Part shown: piece by piece, positions 1-6,808 of the stretch
Numbering within the stretch: position 1 is the first letter of the stretch
How the letters are laid out: the number at the start of each line of letters is the position of its first letter
Assembly (NCBI GenBank): GCA_964423475.1
Contig: CAYRFD010000039.1
Coordinates: 1 to 8,583, forward strand
From: JAUPVN01 sp964423475
GTDB lineage: Bacteria; Patescibacteriota; Saccharimonadia; Saccharimonadales; CAIOMD01
Length of the DNA stretch: 8,583 nucleotides
Direction: 5' to 3'
Position numbers and translations under genes: made by a program
The notes under the pieces: model-generated
The model's database searches: none
What the model saw: the letters and a program-made list of their open reading frames with translations, nothing else
Told to the model about the DNA's origin: nothing

Positions 1-52
1 CATTTAGAAAGTCAAAGCTATCTATTTCGGTCTCTAACTCATCTATGAACGC
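1..52 (-). other. crtB: Probable out-of-frame C-terminal continuation of crtB (partial, runs off window)
   Basis: Seen: one base out of register with the annotated crtB frame, the minus strand stays open from about base 52 to base 1 and reads AFIDELETEIDSFDFLN. The annotated frame stops at the TGA at 39-41. Known: in phytoene synthases the second aspartate motif and the GRxYFP segment are followed by a short linker and an amphipathic helix of the kind 'P-E-x-F-x-x-F-I-x-x-Q-I'. The shifted peptide resembles such a helix and falls at the right distance. Inference: these bases belong to crtB and are separated from it by a +1 frameshift (real, programmed or a sequencing error). The remaining C-terminus lies outside the window, so the open stretch is short and could be chance. 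Confidence 0.5.
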
Positions 53-653
53 CTGGGTGTTTATTGGCTTGGCCCTCTGAAAGTTCTTTTAAACCATACT
101 TTTTAATTTCTGATTTAGGAAAATAATATCTACCCATATTTATGTCTTCTTTTATATCTCTAATAAAATTGATATATTGCATAGCCCTGCCTTGCATCTG
201 TGCATAATAATAACCTTCTTTGGGGACTCCAATAATTTTACACATCATTAACCCAATAACTTCTGCCGACCCGTACATATATTGAATGGTTTGGTTTAAA
301 TTTAAATATTCTTTTTTACCAATATCGTTTTTCATGGCTTTTAAAAATGCACTTACCAACTTTGGGTCAAATTGATACTTATTAAATACTTCATACATAT
401 TATTAACGGCTAAACTAATTTTACTATCAGTTTTTTTATTAGGTAATGTACCCTTTTTTACAGCTAAGTTCCAGGCCTTTTCTAATTGTAAAAAATGTTT
501 TTTATCTTGTGGCACACAGTCAACAAAATCGTCTGCTATTCTAACAAAACTATATAGTTTAAAAACATCCTGGCGTGTCTTTTCTGGGAAGAATCTACTG
601 CTCCAATAATAGGTAGTGCTACCATTTTTAAATATTTGTTTTTCGTTTTTCAA
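39..653 (-). CDS. crtB: Phytoene synthase (squalene/phytoene synthase family), C-terminally truncated by an apparent frameshift
   Basis: CrtB joins two GGPP molecules head to head, via prephytoene diphosphate, to give phytoene, the first committed carotenoid step; it usually acts at the membrane surface. Both Mg-diphosphate motifs are visible: D41-D-F-V-D45 and D166-I-K-E-D170, the latter followed by GRYYFP. The GSAEVIGLMM block (about 128-137) is typical of the family. The frame gives 204 residues against roughly 280-300 for the family, and the last residues (PGVHR) do not look like the family, so the C-terminal helices are missing in this frame. The start is TTG at 651-653; its last two bases are the first two of the crtI stop TGA at 650-652 (TTGA overlap), and no Shine-Dalgarno sequence is evident, which suggests translational coupling. 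The neighbouring crtI and GGPP-type synthase favour phytoene over squalene or dehydrosqualene as product. Confidence 0.88.
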   Translation of the reverse strand: MKNEKQIFKNGSTTYYWSSRFFPEKTRQDVFKLYSFVRIADDFVDCVPQDKKHFLQLEKAWNLAVKKGTLPNKKTDSKISLAVNNMYEVFNKYQFDPKLVSAFLKAMKNDIGKKEYLNLNQTIQYMYGSAEVIGLMMCKIIGVPKEGYYYAQMQGRAMQYINFIRDIKEDINMGRYYFPKSEIKKYGLKELSEGQANKHPGVHR

Positions 654-2119
654 TTTAGGTTTCTCGCTGTTATATTAGCTGCTAATTTACCAGATAAAAC
701 CACCATAGGAACACCCGTGCCAGGGTTAGTGTATTGGCCAGAATATGTAAGATTATTTAATTTTTTGCTCTTAAGATTGGGTCTAAGTAGAGCACTTTGC
801 CAAAGTGTATGAGCCAGGCCAAAAGCATTGCCCTTAAATGCGTTTAACGTATCTTCAAAATATTGTTCGGCACGTACTTGTTTAACAACAATGCTACTAG
901 CAATATTCTCGCCTAATTCAACTTCTAGTCTTTTGATCAAATCGTCTGCAAGTTTATTTACCTGTTTAGAACTTGGTTTTAAGCCACCACTCATTGGGGC
1001 CAAAATAAATATATTATCTCCACCTTTTGGTGCAACAGTTGGGTCCGTTTTGCTAGGGGTGCAAACATAAAATAACGGCTTATTAGACCACTCGTGTGTG
1101 TCAAAAACTTGCTTAAAGTGGCTGTCCCAATCTACATCAAAAAACAAAGTATGATGTAAAAGACCTTTTACTTTTTTATTTAAACCAAGGTGAATCATTA
1201 CACAGCTAGGAGACATAACTCGTGACTGCCAATATTTATCTGAGTAGCTACGATCTTTAGAGTCTAAAAGTTTAGTCTCTACATGATAATAATCTGCATT
1301 AGCAATAATTGCATCACACAATATCTTTTCTTTGCCAACGTATACTGCCCTAGCTTGACCATTCTTAGACTCAATAGAGGTTACCTCTGCATTATATCTG
1401 TAAGTAACGCCAAGTTCTTTACCGAGTGCCTCAAAACCATTCACAACGGCTTCAAAACCGCCCTGCGGGTACCATATCCCTAATCCAAAGTCTGTATAAG
1501 CTAACAAAGTATATAGAGCCGGAATATTACTAGGGCTACCACCCATAAATACCACCATAAACTCTAATATTTTTTGTAAATCTGGGTTAGATACAACCTT
1601 AGAAATACGGCTGTGATAACTTGCCAATAATTTAGGGTTACTCATCATCTTAAAGGTTGCTTTATTAACTACCTGGAAAGAATTTTCATAAGTAATATCT
1701 AATAAATTTTCTCTTACTAACTTATATTCTTTTTGGGTTTGTTCTAAAAATTTTAACATTTTTGCAGAACTGCCCGGCTCTAAAGATTCAAAAAGACTTA
1801 AACCTCCATCCGCCTGGTTGCTCACATCTAAAGTTTTTCCTAATGAATACGCTCTATAAGAAGGGTTTAATTGAGTAATTTTGTAATATTCACTAACTTT
1901 TTTACCAAAGTCTGCAAAAAAATCATCAAATACATCGGGCATCATGTACCAACTCGGGCCTAAATCAAAAGTAAACCCTTTTGTTTTGCTAACAAGCGCC
2001 CTTCCCCCTGGCGCATTGTTTTTTTCTAAAACTAAAACATCGTAGCCATCTTTGGCTAAATACGCAGCCGCACTTAACCCACCAAAACCTGCGCCAATGA
2101 CAACAACTTTTTTACTCAT
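650..2119 (-). CDS. crtI: Phytoene desaturase, CrtI type (FAD-dependent)
   Basis: CrtI introduces double bonds into phytoene, usually four desaturations to lycopene, using FAD; it is a membrane-associated flavoprotein. The protein has 489 residues, the normal full length. The N-terminus carries the dinucleotide-binding motif G9-A-G-F-G-G14, an acidic residue after the second strand (VLVLEK) and PGGRA. The DLGPSWYMMPDVF segment (about 52-64) is typical of the CrtI/CrtN family. The C-terminus has the carotenoid-desaturase signature around 462-480 (NPGTGVPMVVLSG). The ATG start sits 31 bases after the crtE stop, and I see no convincing Shine-Dalgarno sequence there, although the AT-rich gap contains TATACTATAA. 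The 3' end overlaps crtB by 4 bases. The number of desaturation steps, and CrtI versus a CrtN or CrtD relative, cannot be fixed from sequence alone; the neighbouring crtE and crtB favour phytoene as substrate. Confidence 0.92.
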   Translation of the reverse strand: MSKKVVVIGAGFGGLSAAAYLAKDGYDVLVLEKNNAPGGRALVSKTKGFTFDLGPSWYMMPDVFDDFFADFGKKVSEYYKITQLNPSYRAYSLGKTLDVSNQADGGLSLFESLEPGSSAKMLKFLEQTQKEYKLVRENLLDITYENSFQVVNKATFKMMSNPKLLASYHSRISKVVSNPDLQKILEFMVVFMGGSPSNIPALYTLLAYTDFGLGIWYPQGGFEAVVNGFEALGKELGVTYRYNAEVTSIESKNGQARAVYVGKEKILCDAIIANADYYHVETKLLDSKDRSYSDKYWQSRVMSPSCVMIHLGLNKKVKGLLHHTLFFDVDWDSHFKQVFDTHEWSNKPLFYVCTPSKTDPTVAPKGGDNIFILAPMSGGLKPSSKQVNKLADDLIKRLEVELGENIASSIVVKQVRAEQYFEDTLNAFKGNAFGLAHTLWQSALLRPNLKSKKLNNLTYSGQYTNPGTGVPMVVLSGKLAANITARNLN

Positions 2120-2150
2120 TAATTTATAGTATAGTTCATTTTGGCTAAAT

Positions 2151-3305
2151 CTACGATGATCGCACTAATAAGTAGTTCACTAGATCGGTTAAAAATTGCC
2201 GTTCGGGTTTGGGCCAATCTTTATGTTCATCTAAGGCGCTTGTAGCCTTTTGAGCTGACTGTGCTGCCTCTTGCTGCGTAGCAGCTAAAGCCCCACTTTC
2301 CATAATTATATTCTGACAACGCAAAAACTCGGCGGCAGATAATTTTTGGTTACCCAAACAGTCAAGCAAAAAGTATTGGTCAGTTTTATTTGCCATATCA
2401 AGGGTATATTCAATTAAAAGAGTTCTTTTACCTTCTTTAATATCATCTAGCGGGCTTTTGCCGGTTAAATTTTCTGAGCCAAAAGTACCTAAAATGTCAT
2501 CTGTTAACTGAAACGTTCTGCCAGCCTCTCTACCGTAATTAACAAGGCTTTCTATAGATTTATCATCTGCTCCAGCAAGTATTGCGCCAAGTTGCATTGG
2601 GTTTATAAATGTATAATAGGCTGTTTTCCATACTAAAATATTATTAATATCATTTTTTGTAACATTGGCTGCATATTCACTAAAAATATCTAAAGTTTGG
2701 CCATGGCCAGTAACAAGATAGCACCTGTTAAGATTTTTTAATGCAGCAATTCTTACTTCTGCTGTTGTTGGTAATTCTGCAATAATATTTGCAGCATAAT
2801 GTTGAGCAACCAAAAAACTACTAATTGCGCTAGCCACCCCAAAATGGCTAGAATCTCCTTTATAATGTAGCTGCTTGTGCATTTGCATCAACTCTGTATG
2901 CACGGTAGGGCCTCCGCGGCGCGTTGGTGATCTATCTTGTATATCATCTGCAACCAACATATAGGTATTAAGCATTTCTAATGCACTCGCTGCGCGTAAA
3001 ATTAACTCCATGTCTGTGCCACCAAACATTTTATAAGTATTTATTGCAAGAGCCCCACGAATACGTTTGCCGCCCCTGTTTAAAACATCATTAAACGCAC
3101 TCATAACAGTGTGCGGATGTTCACCAAATTGTTCATAGGTGTCTGTTAACATTTGGCTACTAACTGTATTTAGCTCTTTATCTATTAAGGTTTTATACTC
3201 TAAAAGTTTTGTTTTTAAATTATTAAAATCATCCTTAGAAAATTTATCACTTAGTGCTGTTTTTTGAGTTTTATTTAAGTTTAAGGCCTTTTTCTGCTGT
3301 TTCAT
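2151..3305 (-). CDS. crtE: Polyprenyl (geranylgeranyl-type) diphosphate synthase
   Basis: This enzyme condenses IPP with allylic diphosphates; next to crtI and crtB its expected product is GGPP, the CrtB substrate. Visible motifs are GGKR (78-81), the first aspartate-rich motif D120-D-I-Q-D124 followed by RRGGPTVH, and the second, D269-D-I-L-G273, followed by TFG, TGK and DDIKEGKRTLL. The second motif ends in Gly rather than Asp, and its downstream context resembles actinobacterial synthases (DDLLGVFG...TGKP..DDLREGKRT). At 384 residues it is somewhat longer than the usual 300-360 because of a lysine-rich N-terminal extension of about 45 residues. The ATG lies inside the upstream kinase gene (35-base overlap) and is supported by AAAGAGGA five bases before it. 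Chain length is uncertain: there is a tyrosine (Y115) five residues before the first motif, a position that can limit chain length. Confidence 0.9.
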   Translation of the reverse strand: MKQQKKALNLNKTQKTALSDKFSKDDFNNLKTKLLEYKTLIDKELNTVSSQMLTDTYEQFGEHPHTVMSAFNDVLNRGGKRIRGALAINTYKMFGGTDMELILRAASALEMLNTYMLVADDIQDRSPTRRGGPTVHTELMQMHKQLHYKGDSSHFGVASAISSFLVAQHYAANIIAELPTTAEVRIAALKNLNRCYLVTGHGQTLDIFSEYAANVTKNDINNILVWKTAYYTFINPMQLGAILAGADDKSIESLVNYGREAGRTFQLTDDILGTFGSENLTGKSPLDDIKEGKRTLLIEYTLDMANKTDQYFLLDCLGNQKLSAAEFLRCQNIIMESGALAATQQEAAQSAQKATSALDEHKDWPKPERQFLTDLVNYLLVRSS

Positions 3306-3831
3306 AAAAATCCTCTTTAGTTTTATTGTTAATTAATAATAAATCACAAATATCTCTAACGGCATTTAAATTTTGTACATCATCTCTATTGCCGCCACTT
3401 AATTCTGCTTCTTCTCTTTTTTTATATTCTTCAAATGACACATTTGCTTCTTCATCTCTTTTGCGCTGAATTATTCTTTTGTATCTTACATCTATTGGAG
3501 CATCTACAAAAACCATAATACCTCCAAGTTGATGAATTTTATTGGCCTCTCCGATTGTTCTAACCCCAGATATAAGCAAACCATTATATTTTTTTGAATT
3601 ATTTTTGTACTTTTCAAAACTTTTATCTACCATTGCAGCTGGCCCAAAAGACTGTCTAAGCTCATTTGCTAGTTCTTTTAATATTGGCCTTTCAATTGAA
3701 CCATATTTTTTGATTGCATATTCCCTTACAATATCCCCTGTGCTAACGTGCATCATCTGATATTTATCTACTAAATAGTTAGCTAAACTATCTTTGCCGC
3801 TACCAAAAGTACCAGAAATGCCAATTATCAT
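3271..3831 (-). CDS. P-loop nucleotide kinase, dephospho-CoA kinase-like / UPF0200-like
   Basis: A 186-residue cytoplasmic kinase of the nucleoside-monophosphate/dephospho-CoA kinase fold. The phosphate-binding loop is G7-T-F-G-S-G-K13-D14, with Asp where Ser or Thr usually follows the lysine; Ser15 follows. Downstream, STGDIVREYA (30-39), ELRQSFGPAAMVDK (about 57-70), the ISGVRTIGEA strand (87-96) and the VDAPIDVRYKRI lid-like segment (109-120) match the layout I recall for archaeal UPF0200 proteins and CoaE. The substrate cannot be read from the sequence; dephospho-CoA, a (deoxy)nucleotide or another phosphate acceptor are all possible. The ATG is four bases after the rpoD stop with AGGT six bases upstream, and the 3' end overlaps crtE by 35 bases, so it lies between the housekeeping and carotenoid genes and is probably translationally coupled to crtE. 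Confidence 0.75.
   Translation of the reverse strand: MIIGISGTFGSGKDSLANYLVDKYQMMHVSTGDIVREYAIKKYGSIERPILKELANELRQSFGPAAMVDKSFEKYKNNSKKYNGLLISGVRTIGEANKIHQLGGIMVFVDAPIDVRYKRIIQRKRDEEANVSFEEYKKREEAELSGGNRDDVQNLNAVRDICDLLLINNKTKEDFYETAEKGLKLK
3311..3318 (-). promoter_or_regulatory. Ribosome binding site of crtE
   Basis: AAAGAGGA on the minus strand, five bases before the crtE ATG. It lies inside the coding sequence of the upstream kinase gene. It is the strongest Shine-Dalgarno sequence in the window and supports the long N-terminal form of CrtE and the 35-base overlap. Confidence 0.75.
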
Positions 3832-3835
3832 ATTT

Positions 3836-4936
3836 TTACCTAATGTAATCTAGTAATTTTTTACTTTCTTTATGTTTACGCAGCTTAGCTAAGGCTTTTG
3901 CTTCAATCTGTCTTATTCGCTCCCTGGTAACACTAAATTCTTGGCCTACTTCTTCTAGTGTATGGTTTTTACCATCATCTAGACCAAAACGCATTCTAAT
4001 AATTTTTTGTTCACGCTCGCTTAAGCCACTTAATAGTTCTTGCACATGCTCTTTTAATAACTGTTTGGTAGCCGATTCTTCTGGTGTAATACTATCGTCT
4101 TCTACAAAATCTCCTAAAACAGAATCTTCATCGTCGTCTCTAACAGATTGGTCAAGTGAATGAATATCTTGTTTGATTTTCATTATGTGCTCTACCTTTT
4201 CTACTTCCATTTCCATTTCTTTAGCAATTTCTTCATTTGTGGGTTCACGATTAAGCTCTTGCGTTAAACGACGCTGCGTTCTTAAGAGCTTATTTATTGT
4301 TTCTACCATATGCACCGGAATACGAATTGTTCTGGCCTGATCGGCAATTGCTCGTGTTATGGCCTGACGTATCCACCATGTTGCGTAAGTACTAAACTTA
4401 AAACCTTTATCTGGGTCAAACTTTTCTACTGCCCTTAGCAAGCCGGTATTACCCTCTTGAATAAGATCAAGTAAATCTAAACCACGGCCAACATAACGTT
4501 TTGCAATAGATACTACTAAACGCATATTTGCCTCGGCCATTTTATCTTTTGCTCGCCTATCTCCAGCAACAACCTGGTGCGCTAGTTTTAGCTCTTCTTC
4601 TGATGTTAAAAGGGGTATTTTACCAATTTCTCGTAAATATAGACGCACAGAATCGTCGGAAACGTCATCAAGTAAAGCGGCTTGGCTAGTCATTAGAGCT
4701 TCGTCATCTTCTGCGGTCCATTCATCGTCTATTGCAACAGCTGGTTCATGGCCTGTAATTTCTACACCCGCTTCTGCTAAATCCGCATAAAGTGTATCTA
4801 AGATTTCTAAATTTTCTGGTGTGTCTGGTATTAATGCAACAATTTCGTTATGCTCTAATTTATTGGCTGTTTTTGCTGCTTTTTCTGCTAATTTTACCTT
4901 AATTGCCGCTATATCAAAGGCTATGTCGTCTGCCAT
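3836..4936 (-). CDS. rpoD: RNA polymerase primary sigma factor (sigma-70, RpoD/SigA)
   Basis: Directs RNA polymerase to housekeeping promoters. The protein has 366 residues, typical of short SigA-type factors. An acidic N-terminus of about 90 residues stands in for region 1.1; region 1.2 is near 93-125 ([17 protein letters not shown]); region 2 near 130-210 includes the core-binding [20 protein letters not shown] and the -10-reading [16 protein letters not shown]; region 3 lies near 210-290; region 4 near 300-360 includes the -35-reading helix-turn-helix [29 protein letters not shown] (split here for description: HTLEEVG then [11 protein letters not shown]). The ATG is nine bases after the dnaG stop, with AAAGGG at 4949-4954, twelve bases upstream, a rather long spacing. 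Adjacency to dnaG recalls the macromolecular-synthesis operon, here without rpsU before dnaG. Confidence 0.97.
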   Translation of the reverse strand: MADDIAFDIAAIKVKLAEKAAKTANKLEHNEIVALIPDTPENLEILDTLYADLAEAGVEITGHEPAVAIDDEWTAEDDEALMTSQAALLDDVSDDSVRLYLREIGKIPLLTSEEELKLAHQVVAGDRRAKDKMAEANMRLVVSIAKRYVGRGLDLLDLIQEGNTGLLRAVEKFDPDKGFKFSTYATWWIRQAITRAIADQARTIRIPVHMVETINKLLRTQRRLTQELNREPTNEEIAKEMEMEVEKVEHIMKIKQDIHSLDQSVRDDDEDSVLGDFVEDDSITPEESATKQLLKEHVQELLSGLSEREQKIIRMRFGLDDGKNHTLEEVGQEFSVTRERIRQIEAKALAKLRKHKESKKLLDYIR

Positions 4937-4945
4937 ATATGTATA

Positions 4946-6712
4946 CTACCCTTTCTTATTGAGGTCTATAAACGATGTCAACAATTCTGACACGCGCTGT
5001 TGATCCCCAGCAAGCTCTGCTTGCTTAATTTCTTCTGATATTAATTGTCTTTGCTGTTTTATATAATTTATTTTAAGTTTTTGTATTAAATCTTGCAGTT
5101 CTCGCAACCGGCTATTCTCGTTAAATCGAGGTGGTGCGTAGAGTTCTTCTGCCTTGAATAGTACTATTTTCGCATAATCTTCTATATCTTTCAAATCTTC
5201 TGGTATTTCTTTTGCAAAAGAAACATTAGGAAACTGTTGAATATATTCAAATAAACGCTGTCTTTCTGGAGTACTAAACACAAATAAAGAGGTGTCTGAT
5301 GTTTCTAAAAATCTTCTAGTTGTAGAATAGCCAACCAACAGGGCAAGCAAATTATCTTGATAATAATCGTTGTCTTTTGTTTGTTTAGGGTTAATATTAA
5401 CCTTTTTAAGATCTGGCTGTTTATTAGATATTTGCTTTAGAGTCATTATAATTGCGGCTTTATCTACGTTAGTTATTTTTGCAAGTTCTTGGGTATAATG
5501 ATCTTTTTCTACCGGATTTTGTAAACGAACAATAACTTTTGCAATTGTATCTATAAATTGTTTTTTACCCTGAGATGAGGCAATATCAAATTGTGTCTTA
5601 TATCTATCTATTAGCCAGTCTACGGCGTATTGTTGTTTTGTAGTGGCCAACTGCCACAAAGAAACATCTTTTTGGATAAGTTCGTCTGGATCTTTACCCT
5701 CTGATAAAGAAATAATAGACAGTTGGACCCCAACAGATTGAGCTACGTCTATTGCCCTTTCGGCCGCTGCAATACCCGCAGCATCTTGATCAAAACATAA
5801 TCTAATATCATTAGTAAAACGCTGAAGTGCTTTTAGCTGATAGGTTGTCATGGCCGTGCCAGCAGTAGCTACAACGTTTTTAACGCCTGCCTGATGGCTA
5901 CTAATAACATCCATGTTACCCTCTACTATTACTACAAATTTTTCTGTTCTAATTGTGTCTTTTGCAGCATGCAAACCAAAAACATGACGGCTTTTATCGT
6001 ACAGAATAGTCTGCGGTGTATTTATATACTTTGGGCCAGCATCTTTAGAATCTAATAACCTGGCCGTAAAACCAATTGGTTGGCCCTGCGGATCCATTAG
6101 TGGTATAACTATGCGCCCCCTAAACATGTCTTTAGGAGAAGAATATCGGCTAGTAATAACACCAGCAAGTTGTATGTCATATATAGACATTTTCTTTTTT
6201 TGCAAAGCCTCTACAAGAGCAGTACCAGTATTTGGAGCATAGCCTATACCAAAATCAGCAATAGTTTGGCGTCTTAGCTTACGATTGTTTACAACATAAT
6301 CTAACGCTTTTGGATTTTGTAACAACGCCTGCTGGTAGTACTTAACGGCAAAACTAAGCACATTTTGCGCGGCTTCTTTATTCTTGCGGGCACTTCCATC
6401 GCCTTTTTGATACAAACTTAAATCTATACCTGCTTTTCTGGCTAATAATTCTAGAGCACCCTTAAAATCAACGCCCTCCATTTCCATTACAAAAGAAAAC
6501 GCATCACCGCCCTTACCAGAACTAAAGTCGTGCCAAATTTGCTTTTCTGGGCTAACCATAAAACTTGGCGTACGCTCATTGCTAAAGGGGCTTAAACCCT
6601 TAAAATTACTGCCAGATCTTTTAAGTGTTACATAATCTGCCACCACATCTTCTATACTTAAGCGTTGTTTTATATCTTCTACTGCATCCATATACTCTTT
6701 AGTATAGCCCAC
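4946..6712 (-). CDS. dnaG: DNA primase, zinc-ligand-less variant
   Basis: Makes RNA primers for DNA replication. Full length, 588 residues. The N-terminal domain keeps the CHC2 frame (FKGL.PF.NE.TPSF, then W-H-D-F-S-S-G-K-G-G-D), but the four zinc-ligand positions are Ser41, Ser44, Asp62 and Ser65 at the exact C-x2-H-x17-C-x2-C spacing, so no zinc site remains. The catalytic core has FRGRIVIPL (197-205) and a TOPRIM domain with E264 (VEGNMD), D308 and D310 (FDQD), all present. The rest is the helical C-terminal domain, presumed to contact DnaB helicase. The start is uncertain: GTG at 6710-6712 has no Shine-Dalgarno sequence, while an in-frame ATG at 6689-6691 (residue 8) has AAAGAG only three bases upstream and still precedes the conserved IKQRLSIEDVV. 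It is the first gene of the leftward operon. Confidence 0.96.
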   Translation of the reverse strand: MGYTKEYMDAVEDIKQRLSIEDVVADYVTLKRSGSNFKGLSPFSNERTPSFMVSPEKQIWHDFSSGKGGDAFSFVMEMEGVDFKGALELLARKAGIDLSLYQKGDGSARKNKEAAQNVLSFAVKYYQQALLQNPKALDYVVNNRKLRRQTIADFGIGYAPNTGTALVEALQKKKMSIYDIQLAGVITSRYSSPKDMFRGRIVIPLMDPQGQPIGFTARLLDSKDAGPKYINTPQTILYDKSRHVFGLHAAKDTIRTEKFVVIVEGNMDVISSHQAGVKNVVATAGTAMTTYQLKALQRFTNDIRLCFDQDAAGIAAAERAIDVAQSVGVQLSIISLSEGKDPDELIQKDVSLWQLATTKQQYAVDWLIDRYKTQFDIASSQGKKQFIDTIAKVIVRLQNPVEKDHYTQELAKITNVDKAAIIMTLKQISNKQPDLKKVNINPKQTKDNDYYQDNLLALLVGYSTTRRFLETSDTSLFVFSTPERQRLFEYIQQFPNVSFAKEIPEDLKDIEDYAKIVLFKAEELYAPPRFNENSRLRELQDLIQKLKINYIKQQRQLISEEIKQAELAGDQQRVSELLTSFIDLNKKG

Positions 6713-6783
6713 TCTGTAAAAAAGCGGCTAAATTTAAAGAATAACACCATACACCACAACATTGGATATTTTTATGAAACATA

Positions 6784-6796
6784 ACCGTATTACGGT
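6784..6796. promoter_or_regulatory. 13-base palindrome, possible operator
   Basis: ACCGTA-T-TACGGT is a perfect inverted repeat with six-base arms and one central base. It ends on the first base of the candidate -10 box TATACT (6796-6801) of the plus-strand gene, a typical place for a repressor site. The symmetry does not extend further outwards. It could be chance in AT-rich DNA. Confidence 0.35.
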
Positions 6797-6801
6797 ATAC
6801 T
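6796..6801 (+). promoter_or_regulatory. Candidate -10 box for the membrane-protein gene
   Basis: TATACT matches TATAAT at five of six positions and lies seven bases before the ATG at 6809. Transcription would start at or within a base or two of the ATG, giving a leaderless mRNA, which fits the absence of a Shine-Dalgarno sequence. The weak -35 keeps confidence modest. Confidence 0.45.
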
Positions 6802-6808
6802 ACTAATA

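Larger units (their letters stand above)
6713..6808. promoter_or_regulatory. Divergent intergenic region between dnaG and the membrane-protein gene
   Basis: The 96 bases between the two divergent starts are AT-rich and must hold promoters for both directions. For the plus gene, TATACT at 6796-6801 is a good -10 candidate; the -35 is weak (TTATGA at 6772-6777, 18-base spacing). For dnaG, TATTCT at 6743-6738 is a possible -10 without a matching -35. A palindrome at 6784-6796 abuts the plus -10. No hairpin-plus-T-run terminator is visible. Confidence 0.5.

Noticed and set aside
39..41. TGA ending crtB read as glycine (code 25, as in some CPR phyla)
   Set aside because: Reading through gives a TAG within about eight codons and no family similarity, while dnaG, rpoD and other genes end normally and no gene needs TGA recoding.
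828..1070. Open frame of 80 codons on the plus strand inside crtI
   Set aside because: It lies antisense to the conserved C-terminal part of crtI, with no ribosome binding site and no recognisable product; a shadow of the real gene.
1283..1483. Open frame of 66 codons on the plus strand inside crtI
   Set aside because: Antisense to conserved crtI sequence and without supporting signals.
2105..2150. TATACTATAA in the crtE-crtI gap as an internal promoter
   Set aside because: No -35 element lies at 16-18 bases spacing, and the short gap fits continuous operon transcription.
2830..2851. Stem-loop with seven-base arms (CTAGCCA / TGGCTAG, eight-base loop)
   Set aside because: It lies in the middle of crtE coding sequence, has no T-run, and is short enough to be chance.
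3542..3760. Open frame of 72 codons on the plus strand
   Set aside because: Antisense to the kinase gene with its conserved motifs; no start signals.
4821..5003. Open frame of 60 codons on the plus strand across the dnaG-rpoD junction
   Set aside because: Antisense to two well-supported genes; hydrophobic look comes from reverse reading of Ala/Lys-rich codons.
6717..6732. A-run next to GC-rich bases near the dnaG start as a possible terminator
   Set aside because: There is no inverted repeat preceding the run on either strand.
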